A stretch of DNA of 64,000 bases from Adiantum capillus-veneris (GCA_014529385.2 CM043944.1:48400768-48464767); one strand, 5' to 3'. Positions 1 to 12,256 are shown, counted from the stretch's first letter. Notes: generated by a model not told the origin, from the letters alone. Numbers and translations: made by a program.

Positions 1-500
1 CACGCGACACGAAGTGGCGAAATTCCACCACAGAGAGTATTGGCCCCAAACCTTGGTGTCCCTTTCGGTATTTCTTTATATTACTTGAACTCTTTACAAG
101 CCGGTACTCCAGACTCTGCACCTTCTCCAGTAAGCATGCCAGAGAATGAGCCCTAACCTCATATTTAAAGGCCCTAGGCCCCAAAAGCAGTTTACAGTAA
201 AAAGCCTTCAAACTCAAAAGCATCTAGTCCAAAAGCAAAGCCAAAAAGCTGCCATCGTAATTTACGGAAATCCGTATAGCCTGCCACGTCATCAACCTGC
301 GTAATTTTCGAAAATCTGCCATGTCATCAGCAGCTCCGCCAGCTTTTCCTGTGTGTGTGTGGGTCCTGCTTTATTTTAATCCTTTATGTCACTTGGGACC
401 CCATCGGACGGGGTCCCCATAAGTTGGTGGGACTTCTTCTTCTGTTACTTGTTCTTCTTAGGGTTTAGGCCCCTCGGCCAGCATCTGCAAGTTGGCTCCA
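1..500. repeat. Dispersed repeat R1, copy 1 (truncated at the window edge)
   Basis: This stretch matches 6243-6870 in the same orientation over most of its length. Shared blocks include the 'ccaaacc' to 'cctttcggtatttctt' segment, the 'ccagagaatgagccc' block followed by a 'catatttaaaggc' box, the 'aaaagcatc' runs, and the 'ggggtcccataagttggtgg' and 'taggcccctcggcc' blocks. The 'atatttaaagg' box is TATA-like, so an LTR is plausible, but I could not fix terminal TG/CA ends or flanking coding sequence. The class is unknown. Confidence 0.6.
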
Positions 501-2107
501 TTCTTTAGGGCTTTGACACGTCAGCAGTTTGTGACATTTTGCCAAGGTACGGGAGCTTTGCAGAAGTCTCAAGCATGGCATAAGAAGGCATAAGATGTGT
601 GCAGTCTAGTATACGTGATTACTTAATTGAGTGTATACTGAGCTAGTTTTTGTTCTTTTGTTTGTTTTGCAGGCATAATCCAGGGCGATTACAATTCTTT
701 CAAGAGGGGGGTATGTCACAAGTTTGTGACGTGGCATAGCTTTCAACTTGCAGATTCTACCCAAGGGGCCAAAAGGGGTTAGGGTTTTAACCCTATTCCC
801 TCCCAACTTACCAGAGTTGGCCAAGGGGCCTAAAATCTCTTGAAGAAAAGGAAATCCCTCAAATTGGCAAATAGAAATATCGCCACAAGTGGGCGGGCGG
901 GCGGGCGGTTTTCACCTTGTCTTCAGATTTGCACCATGTTTTGCTTTTGCTTGCAGGTTGAAGAGCACCATAGCCCTGTTGATCGATGCCAGGGATGGTT
1001 CGGGGTTATTCTTTCGTGGATATTGATACAAGATGGTTATGCAATGGTGGTTTTTATTCTATTGGGATGCACCATTATACACGGCCTTGGAGGCACAAAG
1101 TTGGATATTGGAGATTCTTTGGTGGAGTTTTCGGCCTTCTTGATGAAGTCCGGGTGGCTTGTTTCTGCTTCAACTCTTTGCTACTTTCTTCCCATACTCC
1201 CATGCTCCTAGCTTTTGTAGTATCACCGGTCTTTTGTAACTCTGTATCACTGGTAGTTTTTCCCCTTAGGTTTGTGGTGGTTGAATATCTCAAGGGCTTT
1301 TTCACTATCAGTTCCATTATATATATTTTGTGTGCTTATGGGCTGATGTAATCCCTTCGTTCATGTAATTTGATTATGTAATACAAAAGGGTACCAAGCC
1401 CCCCTTTCGTTTGCAATAAAAAAAAATATTGCTAGGGGTGCCTTTTAGGGGACTGAGCATCTCCAAGGGGAACTTCCCCTCTCAAGTATCCATCTTGCAG
1501 ATTTCTCTTGTGCATTGGGTTTATGGTAATGTTCAAGTTTGTTGCTGTTTGATCACTGCTTGGCATGTTGTGCCAACCAATTATAGTATATGATCTAGGG
1601 TGATTGGGTTTATGAAACGTTTCAAGTTTATTTTAGTTTATGGTAAATGTCCAGCTAGTCCCATTGCTCTATGTCCATGCCTCTTAACCCAATAACTCAA
1701 CTCATGCTTCAAAATTAGATTTGCACCAAATGGTGTCCAATCATGATAGGGTAGGCACATTCGGATCTCCACTTTTAAGCAACGGCACAATAGTGGATGG
1801 TGGTGGTGATGATTGCGTTTGTATTAAGCAAGTAATTGCAGTTATTTGTACCCTCAAAACAAGCTTGGCCAAAAATCTGTGTTCTGTTATCAGCCTTTTC
1901 ATATGCATCCTGTGTCAGTTGTAATTGATTTAATGCTGAAGTATTTTGGTAATTTATACACTATTAGCTTATTTTGGGATGCATTAGTAATTTGTTATTA
2001 ACCTTGATTCTATTTTGCAATACAATTGAGTCTGATTTTCTTTTTGTCCACTTGCTAAACTCTGAATCCAATTTTATGCGACTTTCATGAAAGCCTGTGG
2101 GAAATGA
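501..2107. other. No supported gene; 5' flank of the ATAD5-like gene
   Basis: Open frames here are short and show no recognisable domain. A (gggc)n run lies near 891-907. The 841-1430 stretch, with a T-rich tail and 'atgtaatttgattatgtaata', could be the end of a retroelement, but no coding sequence supports this. The promoter and any 5' untranslated exon of the downstream gene probably lie in 1430-2170. I saw no convincing TATA box. The reading frame of exon 1 stays open upstream to 2108. Confidence 0.4.
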
Positions 2108-2179
2108 CCATGGAAAATTACAGCTGCAGATATCTTATACCGATCAGGCTGTTTTGTTGTGGTGACTGTAGGTTTTTTC

Positions 2180-5100
2180 ATGCCATCTTCTAAAAAACAA
2201 AAGAAGATTTTGAATGCAACTGCTAACGGACATCTTGACTCCATAACAAAGGAAGAAAAAAGAGAAAAGGTCTCTGTTTTTGAGTTTGATCTCTGTACAG
2301 AAGCAAAAATTGCAGCAGAGGTATGCTACATTTGAAAATTTTATGCTACCTCCATTTCATTGCTGACCACAGAATGTTTTCAACTTCTTGATTGTTAAAA
2401 CACAAATGCAGGAGAATGCACAACTTCGTGTTGGGAAACCTACCCATCCTTTCTTTTTACAGCACAAGGGTGGACAACGAGCTTCAAACTTTGTGGGTCT
2501 TGCCGCAAATGATTGCTCGTCTCAACCTGCTTCTTCTTTTGAAGAAATTGATTTGGCTCCGTCTCCGCCTTTCCACATCACCCAGCTAGCAGGGGTAATT
2601 CATTCTTCCAGAAGTATTTTCCTGAATATCATAAGTAAAAATCTATTTGCCCTACCTCCCCCCCCCCTTCTTTTCCTTTTTTTGTTAATGCTAAGTCCAT
2701 GCATGAAAAACTATCAACCTGTATGCTTAGGCAGAGGCACATACAAAAAACTTAGAAAGATGGACCTCTTTACGGATCTGTCAGAATTTGAAGATGGATC
2801 CAAGCGCTCTCAAGAAAGAACCGGTTGATGAAAACAGAAAAGACCTTGATGCTCTTTTGAGAATATCTTTGGTGAACAAGCTATCTGAGGCACCAAGGCA
2901 CAGGTGTTTCAAGAACTTTTATCATAGAAGGTTTTGCCTAAGTTTTTCTATCAGTTTGAGGGTTAATACCCGAGTTTTGTAGGAGGGATTATCCATCAGG
3001 ACAGCTGCAGCTTGTCAATGATTTAGAGCCTTTATTCAACTTTTTGAAGGTGAGTGCTAAGAAGATCTTTCAGATCCTGTGGAACTCTATGTCGTGGAAT
3101 ATCTTGCAATGAAGCTGCATTTTTCTTTATAGGACTTTGAAGATGAGAGCGAAGAGAATCTGAATCGTGAAAAGATTGATATCTCCTTGGCCTACCTGGA
3201 GGACAGGTGCAGCGTGTCAAAATCTTTCCTGTCAACTGATTAGACCATTTGAAATAAAGAAATTGCTTTGTGTGTGTGATAACTTGAATATTTTTCAGGG
3301 TAAGATTCAACATCATTTTCTTTATGATTTAGGCAAACTTTGTTATACTCAGCTTTTAGGGGTTCTTGGCTATTACTGGTTTGGATCTCTTTGTCCTCTT
3401 TGCTGTATTAAGTATCGTATTTCTTCATATTCCTAGTTTCTATTAGCTTTGATTTCTTTACGAGAATAAAAGGTTTTTGTATTGTTGATTGTGACATAGA
3501 CTCTCAGCATACTAGGCTGGAATATTGTAACGGATTTGAGGGTGAGGATTCCATGGAACAGAGCCTTCTCAAGGAGCAGTTTTTTGGCCTTCATACCTTT
3601 TGGGCTTTGCTTTCCTAAGAGGGAGGGTCAGTGTAGCGCGGATAGTGTGTCGCGCTCTCTACAGTGGGTGCTCCTCAGTGCAATGTGCGTTACAGTCTCA
3701 CTCAAACAGACTGAAAACAAAGAACAAATAGACAACAACTAAGCTCACAGAGACACAACAGCAGACCACAACATGTGACTCGACTATCTCAAAGAACTGA
3801 TATAGACTCTGGCGTGGCAGCACACTCAGCTCCAGCCCATGACTCACAGGTACAATGGGGTGTCGAGGCTCAGGTGTGCAGGGATGGTGAAGCAGTGTTG
3901 TGTGTATAGACTCGCTCCTAGACGACGACGCTGGACCATATATCTAGAGGATGATCCGATGACCCAATGGCTCATAAATGTCAGCCACCCAAGCCAATCT
4001 CCAAACTGAGTGGTGGTGCTGACCTGGCCACGATGTCCACTAGAACCACCGTCGTATCCCTGCCACGTGTCACTGCCCAGCCCAGAGAGTCCATCTAGTG
4101 TGGACCAGACCATACCAGACCAACTGCACTGTCCTGTGAAAGTGACACTATAGCCTGCTACAGTCAGGGCCTATAAAAGCAGGCCCTAGGCTTTAGTTTT
4201 CATCATACAACATAATTGGAACATAATGACCCCTCTACAAAACACTTTCTCTTTCTTTTTTGCACAAAACAGATCCTTCTATCAGTTGAAAACCACCGCA
4301 AGGGCTACATCAGCCCCTACCATGAGGTAACGTCTACAGACTCTACCAAGGTAGAACGCTGCATTAACAAGCAGAACATGTGGGCTATGTACCAAAGAAG
4401 CAGCATCGGACAGCACCTTTGGGAAGCACGGGGAATGTGGGAGGACAGCTGTGTGCAAGCCTGGGCTCTTGCAACAAATAGGAAATTCATTCACCGTAGT
4501 AGCGTACACAAAGCAAGCAGCAGCGAGCTATAAGGGAAACGCGAGGTGATTTGTGATAAAATGCTACAGAGCAAAACAGAAAAACCAAAAAAGAGAAAAA
4601 AAGCGCAAACACCAAAAGCAAAGAGGAAAACAAACAAAAAGAAATAAACGCGAACGATCAAACAGAAAAACAAAACAAAACAACTATTAAAACATTCTCC
4701 ACCCACCCACGCACCTACTCACCCACCCAACCCATAAACTCAGATGGAACCCACATACATACTCACACACAAGCAAACAATGAAACAGAAAAAATAAAAA
4801 ACAACAAACTAGAAAAACAGAAATAGGAAAGGTAAAGAAGAGAGAGGGTCGGCCAAACTGATAAGTCAATGGTCAGAGACTAGCAATACAGAAGGATGCC
4901 TTCGGTCGTGGTAGAACATGAGGTCATGCATGTCAAGACCGGTCACTGCACCTTTGAATGGGTGCACAAGAAAAATTGTAAAAGCGACATGGGATGGAAA
5001 ACGAGGAGCGCTGCAAATGTCTAGCATATGAGAGCAATTGCACCCTTTTCACAAGACGGCCAAATTAAAAGTGCTATTGGAGTTGGGCGACCCTCATGAC

Positions 5101-8100
5101 TAAATGGCACGAGGTCTTGAATGAAGACCCCGCCATGGGATCCACAGAGGAGAACTGCATGCACAAAAGCAGAGGCACGCCCGGCTGTGCGATGTTTAAA
5201 AGTAAACTCGGACATCCAATGTGTAAACTCAGACAAGCATAAGTATACATAAACACGCATCCATTTCAGTGAAATGAACACGCGTGCACGGTTAGCTCAC
5301 TGGGCTGCCACTGTGCCCGTCTGAGTTCGATTCCCTTGGGGTGACCCGCCGCCGGTTTTTTTTCACCGTCCGATCGCCTCGAGATCCCCCCCCCCCCCCC
5401 CCCCCCCCCCCGTCCGCCCCCGTCCGCCGTCCACCATGATCCCATGGCGGGGTCTTCATTCAAGACCCCGTGGCATTTAGTCACGAGGTTGAGCGACCAG
5501 AGACGGCTCAGTCGCTTCTTACTAGAGATTCAAAGACATATGAAGACGCTCCTCCTATCACCCACGCACACACACACGAGTGGATGGCGACAGTCACAAC
5601 TCATGGACTTCTCTTAGAGAGCTGCTCCAATTCCACCCCTTGACACTCAAAGAGCTAGCGCATGCAGAGATTGTTTGAGGCTATAGCGGCCCAGAGCACC
5701 AAGATACTAGGCCCAGAGAGTACATCACAAGGTCATACGGGAGATCCGACTACAACATGAGCAGACCAAACAAAGGGAGATAGAGTGGACCTTATCAGAC
5801 CTTGCTGCCGTTACAGGGACTCTTCACCCCCTACTCACCTATGCATGCCATACTACACCCCGAGTTTAGTTCCGGATGGAGCTAGCCAGCCCTTTGCATA
5901 TCATGGTTGTATTCCTATAGTTCCACATCCATTAGAGTTAGAGCTCCATCCTCCTCCCTCATATATGTATACACACACCCCCATGTCAGTCTTTTTCTTT
6001 TTGTAGTAGGTTTGCACTTTTGTCCGTTTTTCGGATACCCAGAGGACACACATGTGCGCCATTTTGTCTCATATGTCGAAAACTATACAGAGAAGGCAGA
6101 CTCTCCCAAAATGAAAGACACAAGATAACCAATGGCTACATCAACTAATGTGTACGGTCGGGCACCACGTGCGAACGGAAAAGAACAGAGTGAATAACTT
6201 TAAGTACTTCAAATAACAAATGAACTGAGAGAGAGAGTGCATGATACACGAGACGAAGAGCGGCGGAGTTCCACCCCAAGAGAGCATTGACCCCAAACCC
6301 TAGCGCCCCTTTCGGTATTTCTTCGTATTGCTTCAACTCAGTGCAAGTCGGTACTCCCTTTCTCTGCACTTCCACGCGAGGAATTGTGCCAGAGAATGAG
6401 CCCATGGCACATATTTAAAGGCTCTAGGCCCAAAAGTAGTTTACATGAAAAGCTACAAGCCTAAAAGCATCAAGTTCCAAAAGCATCTGACCCAAAAGCT
6501 GGCAACGTAATTTCAGTAAATTCATACAGTATGCCACGTCAGCAGCCTTTGGTGTGAAACGCGGAATTCTGTACACCTGCCAGCAGCTTGCAGCGCAATT
6601 CACAGGTGTCCGTACAGCCTGCCAGCATAAAGCGCGGTGTTGTCCGTACAGCCAGCTGCATCATCAGTTTGTGTGTGTGTGCGGTGGTCTTGCTTTAGTT
6701 TATAATGTCTAATGTCTCTAAGGGCCCCATTGGATGGGGTCCCATAAGTTGGTGGGAACTTCTTTTTAAAGACTGGGCCACTCGGCAAGACTCTGTAAGT
6801 TGGTAAGACTTCTTCTTCTTCTGCTTCTCTTAGGTTTTAGGCCCCTCGGCCGAGATCTGCAAGTTGGCTAGGGCTGGGCCTGGGAACCCCAACCCACCGA
6901 ATCTTAAATGGCTTGACATGTCAGCAGTTTGTGGCATAATGGGAGGGGGAAAAAGTCTAAGAGGGGGCCTGTGGTGCCATTGGAGACCATTCCCCACTGC
7001 AAAGTAAGGTCTGTCATTCTGGTCTCTGATGTTTTAACTAATTATGGCATGCCCAAGATTTTAAAAGATCTCCCATGGGATTTTAAAATTTCTGATGATT
7101 TGTTAAAAGTGCATATTTCTTTTGGGCTTGAACACAGGGGGGCAAATGTGTAACCTGGGCCTTTGCATTTAGCAGGTTGAAGCTGCGTGTTTCTGACCTT
7201 GCTAAAAGATGCTCTGAGGTTACCTCAGACATGAAATCTATATGCACAGACGAAGGAAGAGCCCAGAAAAATCTTCTTTGGACTGATGTCTACCAGCCTC
7301 AATCACCGGAAGAGGTACATTATGAAGACCTGCTGTTCAAAGAAAAGATCCAACTTCTCTTTGCGTTATTAACTCCTATCTTGTATGGTTGGTTGCAGGT
7401 TTGTGGCAATAGAGATGCAGTCAATTATTTACATGCATGGCTTGAGAAGTGGCATCCAGGCAGTTCATGTGTGATGGGCCCACCAGAAAAAGGCTCAACA
7501 CGTAAAAAGATGTCCAGTGCTGAAGACAGTGATGAGGACCATGGTTGCTTTCAGGAGGATTATGATTCTGAGGGCAATACTAAAGCTGCTTCGTCACAAA
7601 ATGTTCTGTTCTTGACTGGTCCTGTTGGGGTGTGGCTCTCATCTGGTTCTCCCTCTGCTTTCTGATTGTGTGAAAATGGTCAGTTTTAGTCCTTTTCTAG
7701 CGAATGATATATGTCATGCATGGATTTGAAAGTGGAATGGGCCCTACACTCATTGAATCATTCAACACCTGATTAGTGAAGGGATTCTTCTCTAATCTTA
7801 TCTTCGCTGAAAAGGTCTGTATTTCTGCTAGAAGACACTTTCCTTGAAGTAATGGCTCGCTTGCTTGTTTCTCTAAACTTTTAGCTGTCTTACTGTGCTC
7901 GACTCATCCTGTGATTTACAATACATGCCTTCCACATGTGGCTCCATCTTGTATAGGACTTTAAACCCTCCTATTCAAGCAGTTTAAGGAAGGTGCATTG
8001 AATGCTACGTTTTTAGTGAACTGACTTGTTGGATTCAAGTGTCTTACAAATAGGAGCAAACTGAATTTTTACAGCCGAAGTATTGAGACTCAGAAATCAC

Positions 8101-11100
8101 AACTCCTGAAAAAACCCTGTGACAATGGGGTTGGGGTTGGGGTGTTCAGAGCAAGCGCAGTTAGAAGCCCAAGGGGGTCATGGCAGCTGGCAGTCATTCT
8201 ATCATCACCCCAATGTACATTGGTTTGGTCTTGAAAAAATTCATACAGCTTCTTAAAACGCTCACATTTAGCAAACCCCATGCCTCGGTATGCTAGGGGA
8301 AGCTGGAGACTATGCTTTAGCGATTTCTTCATGGGTTCAAAATATCTTCGAAATAACAAGTTGCCTTGCTCATGAAGGTTTTCATTGTTTAGGGCTTTTT
8401 GGTGCCAAAAAGATTGGTGGCTGAAGAGATTTCAATTAGTTGAGGAGGTGCCTGGTGTAGATATTTTGAAATAACAAGTTGCCTTGCTCATGAAGGTTTT
8501 CATTGTTTAGGGCTTTTTGGTGCCAAAAAGATTGGTGGCTGAAGAGATTTCAATTAGTTGAGGAGGTGCCTGGTGTAGAACTGCAGCTTGAAACACTGAA
8601 ATAAGAACTATGTTTATGCTCCTCCTGCTGCCAATATATTACATTACTAACTTTTTCAAATCTTGCAGTGCGGGAAAACTGCAGCCATTTATGCATGTGC
8701 AAGGGCTCATGGCTTTACAGTTATAGAGGTTAGCTCCTTGATGCTGCTATCTACATTCTGAACAAAACATACATCTTTACCTGTTGCGATATTTCACGAA
8801 GACAGGGTGCAGTTGAAATTGGACATAGCAAAATAATGTAACCCATTATGCTTCAAAAGAGCCTTTTATTTGTTAATACAAAATTGTAACGATGAATATA
8901 TGAAAGGTGCCAAACACAAACCTAAGACGTGGTGTTTATTGAAGACTCTCTCGTATATGGATCTTGTCTCTATACTTGCAGTAGGTGCTGTGTCCCCAGA
9001 TTTTGTATTCTTGGTTTTTGCTTTCTAATATAATCGCTCGCCCACTACTATTGTTTAAAAAAAATTGTAACGATGAATATGACTGTCCTTGCATAGTGAT
9101 CACAGCTTCAGAAAGTCAAGTAGGCTGTGAATTGTGTCTCATCATGGCCAATTGACAGAACTCATGCATTATTTCCTCAAATACAGGTCAACAGTTCTGA
9201 TAATCGAAATGGACTGCTAATAAAGCAGAAGTTTAGCGAGTCAATGGAGTCTCACTGTGTTGGCAAATGGTAAGCAGAGTTATTTTCTCTGGGCACTCCC
9301 TTTTAGGAACCAAAACGTCACACAAGTAATCCATTAAAAGTCTTTTATAATGAGACTTATAGTGTTAATGGCAGGTCTGCAGATATCACAGGGCTCTCCT
9401 CTTGCACGCTGAGAGATACCTTGGCTGCTGCCAATACAAGTATAGAAGAAAATATACAGGATGCAAGCAATCATAAAAGACAGAACGGAAAGCCAAAGCA
9501 AAAGCCTATGGATGGTCTTACAAGCAAATCAAAACTTTTGAATAAGAGAGCAATGCTTCATACAGAAGAAGTGCCAGTTTTACAAGCTGAGCAACATGAT
9601 GTCTCTAAAGAATGTGACAAGTCCTTGACTGTCTTGCTGTTTGAAGATGTTGATATGGTGTTTGAAGATGACCGTGGGTTCATTGCCGCTGTTGCTCAAC
9701 TTGCTGCAACTGCAAAAAGACCCATTATCTTGACTAGCAATGGTGGGCTGGGGATGCTTTTCATGTGTTTATCTCCTTATAAATGAAAGTTGAGCTAATT
9801 GGTAAATGTGAGCTAGGGAACATTATCAAGGTCTCAAGTTGACCTTTGTATGAAAGCTTTTAACATCATTAGTGCTAAGAGGAGCTGCATGCAGCATAAA
9901 AGCTTGTTTCTTTTTCACATGTAGCTCTTGATAAAGTGCGTAACACGTTTTTTTCCTACAGACAAGCAGCTGTGCCTCCCTCACAGGCTTGGAGCAGATT
10001 TGGTAGAGTTTAAAAAACCCTCTACTAGGGAGCTTTTAGTGCTGACATACTCGGTAGTCCTGATTTTGGCCAAATTTACTGTTTGAAAGACTCTGTACGC
10101 TTCTGTCATCTCTGCTTAGTCTTGTTCTTCTCTGTCTATTTCTATCAGATATGCATTGCAGAAGGCATCCCATGCAGGCCAGAAGTTTTACTGCAGATGG
10201 TCAAACTATGCCGTCATGACTTGAGGCTATTGCTGAATTATCTCCAGTTCTGGTCGCAAGGTCATATTAGTGAGTGTTCATCTGAGGTGGAAGGTATCCA
10301 ACCTTCCACACAGTTAGACAAAGAAGTTGAACTACAGTCTGCGTTAGAGTCTCAAGAGGTAGACTTTGCAGCAACCTTAAAACTCTTTGAAAGAGAGGCG
10401 CAGCACAGATTATGGCCTTTATTTGTATCTATGGAGTTCCCTTGCCCTCTCACACAATCAGTTGCTTATGAGTTGAACAACAAGGTTTCCCAGGTAGAAA
10501 GTGAATGCAACCTTGACGAAGAGAAGAAAGTACAGCATTCTATACTGGAGAAACTTGCCTTGATCAAGAAGTTGAAGAAGCAGAAGATTGACTCTCCCTC
10601 CAGAACTGAGAGAGTAAGCAATGATGGAAATGTATTAACAGCTGAGGAATTTGATAATTTGGGAACTCCGGTTAACAATCTAAAAGATGCTAAAGCTGTG
10701 GCTCGATCACCAATTTTGCGAGAGAAACTAAAGAAGGATCTTGCGTCTACCATGTTTGGTGCAGCTGCTAGTAAGGAGCATTTAGATGAGAATCATGCAC
10801 CTGTATTAGAGACACCTAGACAGGAATTTGGAGAAGATGACCCTTCAAATACTCATAGAGGGACAAATGTTTTGAATGGTGCAGGTTCTGTCAACTTACC
10901 ATCCTTAGTAGGGGCTGTCCAAACAGCAACACTCGGATGCTTGCAACCAAGTGAACATGAGGTAGACACAGGACATAACACAAACGACGCCAATGTTGAA
11001 GCTGAGTCGATGAGACACAATGTGTCAATGAAAGTATCGAGCCAAACACACTCTCCAAATATTCAGTCATTTGAAAACATCCGGTGCAATCCTGATGTGT

Positions 11101-12174
11101 CAAAACTGCAAAGAGTCTCTGAGTCGATTAACACTCTGTGGTCTGAATTTCGACATACAAAAGAGAGGCAGAGTCTGCTATTGAGCTCAACGTGTAAAGA
11201 GTCCTTGGCAACGGTTTCTGTTTTATCCAAATTATCAGATAACCTCTCAGTTTGCGACGTAATGTCTCGCTTGGTGGGCGCTGAAGAGATGGTGAGCAAC
11301 ATCTTGATTGTTAATGACAATTATGTTGTTTTTGTTGCGGGATTCGATTTTTAGTACAATTATGTTTGCAATGCTCGATTGCTCTGTGTAGGCTCTTGGG
11401 AACAGTTCCTGCCTTTCTTCATGCTATGAGAGTCTTGAAAATAGCAACATGCTGCAGGCTTGCTCCATTGTTGCACACAAATCTCTCCTTTTATTCATTG
11501 AGCAGTGTTGCCCCTCACCAAGGATTCAAGAGACAGCAAAAACCAAGTATTCATTCGAAGATATGATGCTAGCTGCTAATGAGCCATGTGCACTGGGTAA
11601 GTTGGTTACCAACGGTAATTTGCTACCTAGTTCAACAGGGCTCAAGCTCCAAAGTATTGCCTCTCTTTCTCAAGAGCAAGAGTTTAAAAGGTATTTGCAC
11701 TACTTTCTAAATATGTTCCTTGTTTTCTGTGATCAGCATAGTGCCATTAATTAATCTTCTTGGTAATGATCTTAGGTGTGAAAAAAAGTCTTCCCTACAT
11801 CGTGCCTTATGTGAAGAACTTCCTTCTAAGGCACATCCATCTTTGCAAAGAGCTTCCTTTTTTGAAGATGTTAGCTTTTTGGCAAAAATCGGGCTTCTAG
11901 AACAGGAGCGCCTCATCTCTGGTGGCGCACGGAGAAGGTAATTGTGGATGCCTTAGTAAAACCGTCCTTTGGCCTGATACATGGATTTCAGTTTTTGTGT
12001 CTTTCCCAATGTAGTGTTTCACTACTATGTGTGTGTGTGTGTGTTAATTGTGCTTTCAGGGGCCGGGGTTTCCAAAATTATTTTTGTACCCATCCTTGGA
12101 ACCTGTCCAAAGAAAGTATCAACATTATTGAGCAGTTTGGAAGGTTTGGTAGATCTTCTTCCATTAACCTTTAA
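2180..12174 (+). CDS. ATAD5: ATAD5/ELG1-like AAA+ ATPase (PCNA-unloading RFC-like subunit), 15 exons
   Basis: Modelled exons: 2180-2320, 2412-2594, 2785-2903, 2983-3049, 3133-3206, 7176-7314, 7399-7629, 8669-8728, 9187-9269, 9375-9742, 9962-10053, 10149-11291, 11458-11690, 11776-11937, 12060-12174. All introns are GT-AG and the phases close to 1069 residues plus TAA. Motifs seen: the N-terminal HPFF segment (about residue 60); LWTDVYQP and VCGN (227-245), the ATAD5-family entry to the AAA+ domain; Walker A GPVGCGKT (315-322), split by intron 7; VNSSDNRNG just after exon 8; Walker B LLFEDVD (453-459) followed by MVFEDDRGF; sensor 1 LTSND (485-489); and CRHDLR with NYLQFW (from 540). In the known family this subunit joins RFC2-5 and unloads PCNA from replicated DNA in the nucleus. 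The acidic/basic C-terminal half is poorly conserved. The start is the least certain part: ATG 2180 is used, but an upstream exon could exist. Splicing is inferred from frame and family motifs, not from transcripts. No frame-breaking lesion was seen. Confidence 0.88.
3617..4560 (+). mobile_element. LTR-like sequence with upstream polypurine tract and TATA box
   Basis: A purine-rich tract 'aagagggaggg' (about 3617-3627) lies just before 'tgtagcgcgg' at 3632, as a polypurine tract lies before a 3' LTR. A good core-promoter box 'tataaaag' sits at 4172-4179, followed by 'caggccctaggc'. I could not find the other LTR, a primer-binding site or pol domains, so it may be a solo or partial LTR. The right boundary is a guess. 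Confidence 0.4.
5085..5143 (-). repeat. Inverted partial copy of the neighbouring SINE (left arm)
   Basis: The segment is nearly the reverse complement of 5438-5498. Shared cores are 'cttgaatgaagaccccgcca' and 'tgactaaatg'. The arms are separated by about 295 bases, so transcripts of the ATAD5 intron could fold back here. Confidence 0.75.
5283..5525 (+). mobile_element. tRNA-derived SINE
   Basis: An A-box-like 'tagctcactgg' (5293-5303) and a B-box 'gttcgattccc' (5325-5335) stand about 21 bases apart inside a tRNA-like head. No CCA-ready acceptor stem is visible, so it is not a working tRNA gene. The body runs through a T8 run, a poly-C run and the arm at 5438-5498. It lies in the sense direction within intron 5 of the host gene. 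The pol III promoter reading is from known SINE structure; the exact ends are uncertain. Confidence 0.6.
5386..5411 (+). repeat. Poly-C homopolymer (26 C)
   Basis: An uninterrupted C run inside the SINE-like unit. Read on the other strand it creates a spurious Gly-rich frame. Its length may be an assembly approximation. Confidence 0.9.
6243..6870. repeat. Dispersed repeat R1, copy 2
   Basis: Second copy of the repeat at the window's left edge, in the same orientation, inside intron 5. It has the same order of blocks, including the 'catatttaaaggc' box at about 6410 and 'taggcccctcggcc' near 6838. Divergence and indels between copies suggest independent, old insertions rather than a recent duplication. 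Confidence 0.6.
8343..8578 (+). repeat. 118-bp tandem duplication in intron 7
   Basis: Units 8343-8460 and 8461-8578 are identical except for a few bases at their left ends ('tatcttcg' versus 'atattttg'). The near identity indicates a recent event. It lies between the two halves of the Walker A motif and does not touch the splice sites at 7630 or 8668. Confidence 0.9.
8881..9080 (+). mobile_element. Short retroposon insertion with 19-bp target-site duplication (intron 8)
   Basis: The 19-base direct repeat 'aaattgtaacgatgaatat' occurs at 8881-8899 and 9062-9080. The 162-base insert ends in 'tttgctttctaatataat...gtttaaaaaaaa', the kind of tail left by LINE-type target-primed reverse transcription. 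No ORF is present, so it is a 5'-truncated LINE end or a SINE. The insertion sits within intron 8 (8729-9186) and leaves the acceptor at 9186 intact. Confidence 0.75.
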
Positions 12175-12250
12175 ATGTATCAGGACATGTTGCAACCTGC
12201 ACAAAAAGAGGGATCATCTCGGGGATGGCTTGCAAACAACCACTCTGCAG

Positions 12251-12256
12251 AATAAA
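12251..12256 (+). terminator. Candidate polyadenylation signal AATAAA of the ATAD5-like gene
   Basis: A perfect AATAAA lies 77 bases after the TAA stop at 12172-12174. Plant poly(A) signals are loose, so this is only a candidate. Confidence 0.45.

Larger units (their letters stand above)
3207..7175 (+). other. Intron 5 of the ATAD5-like gene, expanded by repeats
   Basis: Donor 'ag|gtgcag' at 3207 and acceptor 'agcag' ending at 7175 join phase-2 exon 5 to exon 6 in frame (an Arg codon is split). At 3969 bases it is far longer than most neighbouring introns (about 80-460 bases). It holds the LTR-like block at 3632, the inverted SINE pair at 5085-5525, a 26-base poly-C run, and repeat R1 copy 2. 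The 5530-6240 stretch has no recognisable coding domain. Confidence 0.8.

Noticed and set aside
840-1351. Overlapping plus-strand open frames of 121-123 codons
   Set aside because: No domain, no codon pattern, and two frames overlap in the same low-complexity, T-rich DNA.
2108-2179. Extending ATAD5 exon 1 upstream in frame to 2108
   Set aside because: The frame is open but has no ATG after the stop at 2105, and an acceptor-like 'tgtag' lies at 2167-2171. ATG 2180 was preferred, with an upstream exon left possible.
5283-5345. Functional tRNA gene
   Set aside because: Only A- and B-box-like words are present. No closed cloverleaf or acceptor stem could be formed, and a SINE body follows.
5266-5484. 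Gly-rich minus-strand frame
   Set aside because: It is created by the poly-C run and neighbouring GC-rich SINE sequence.
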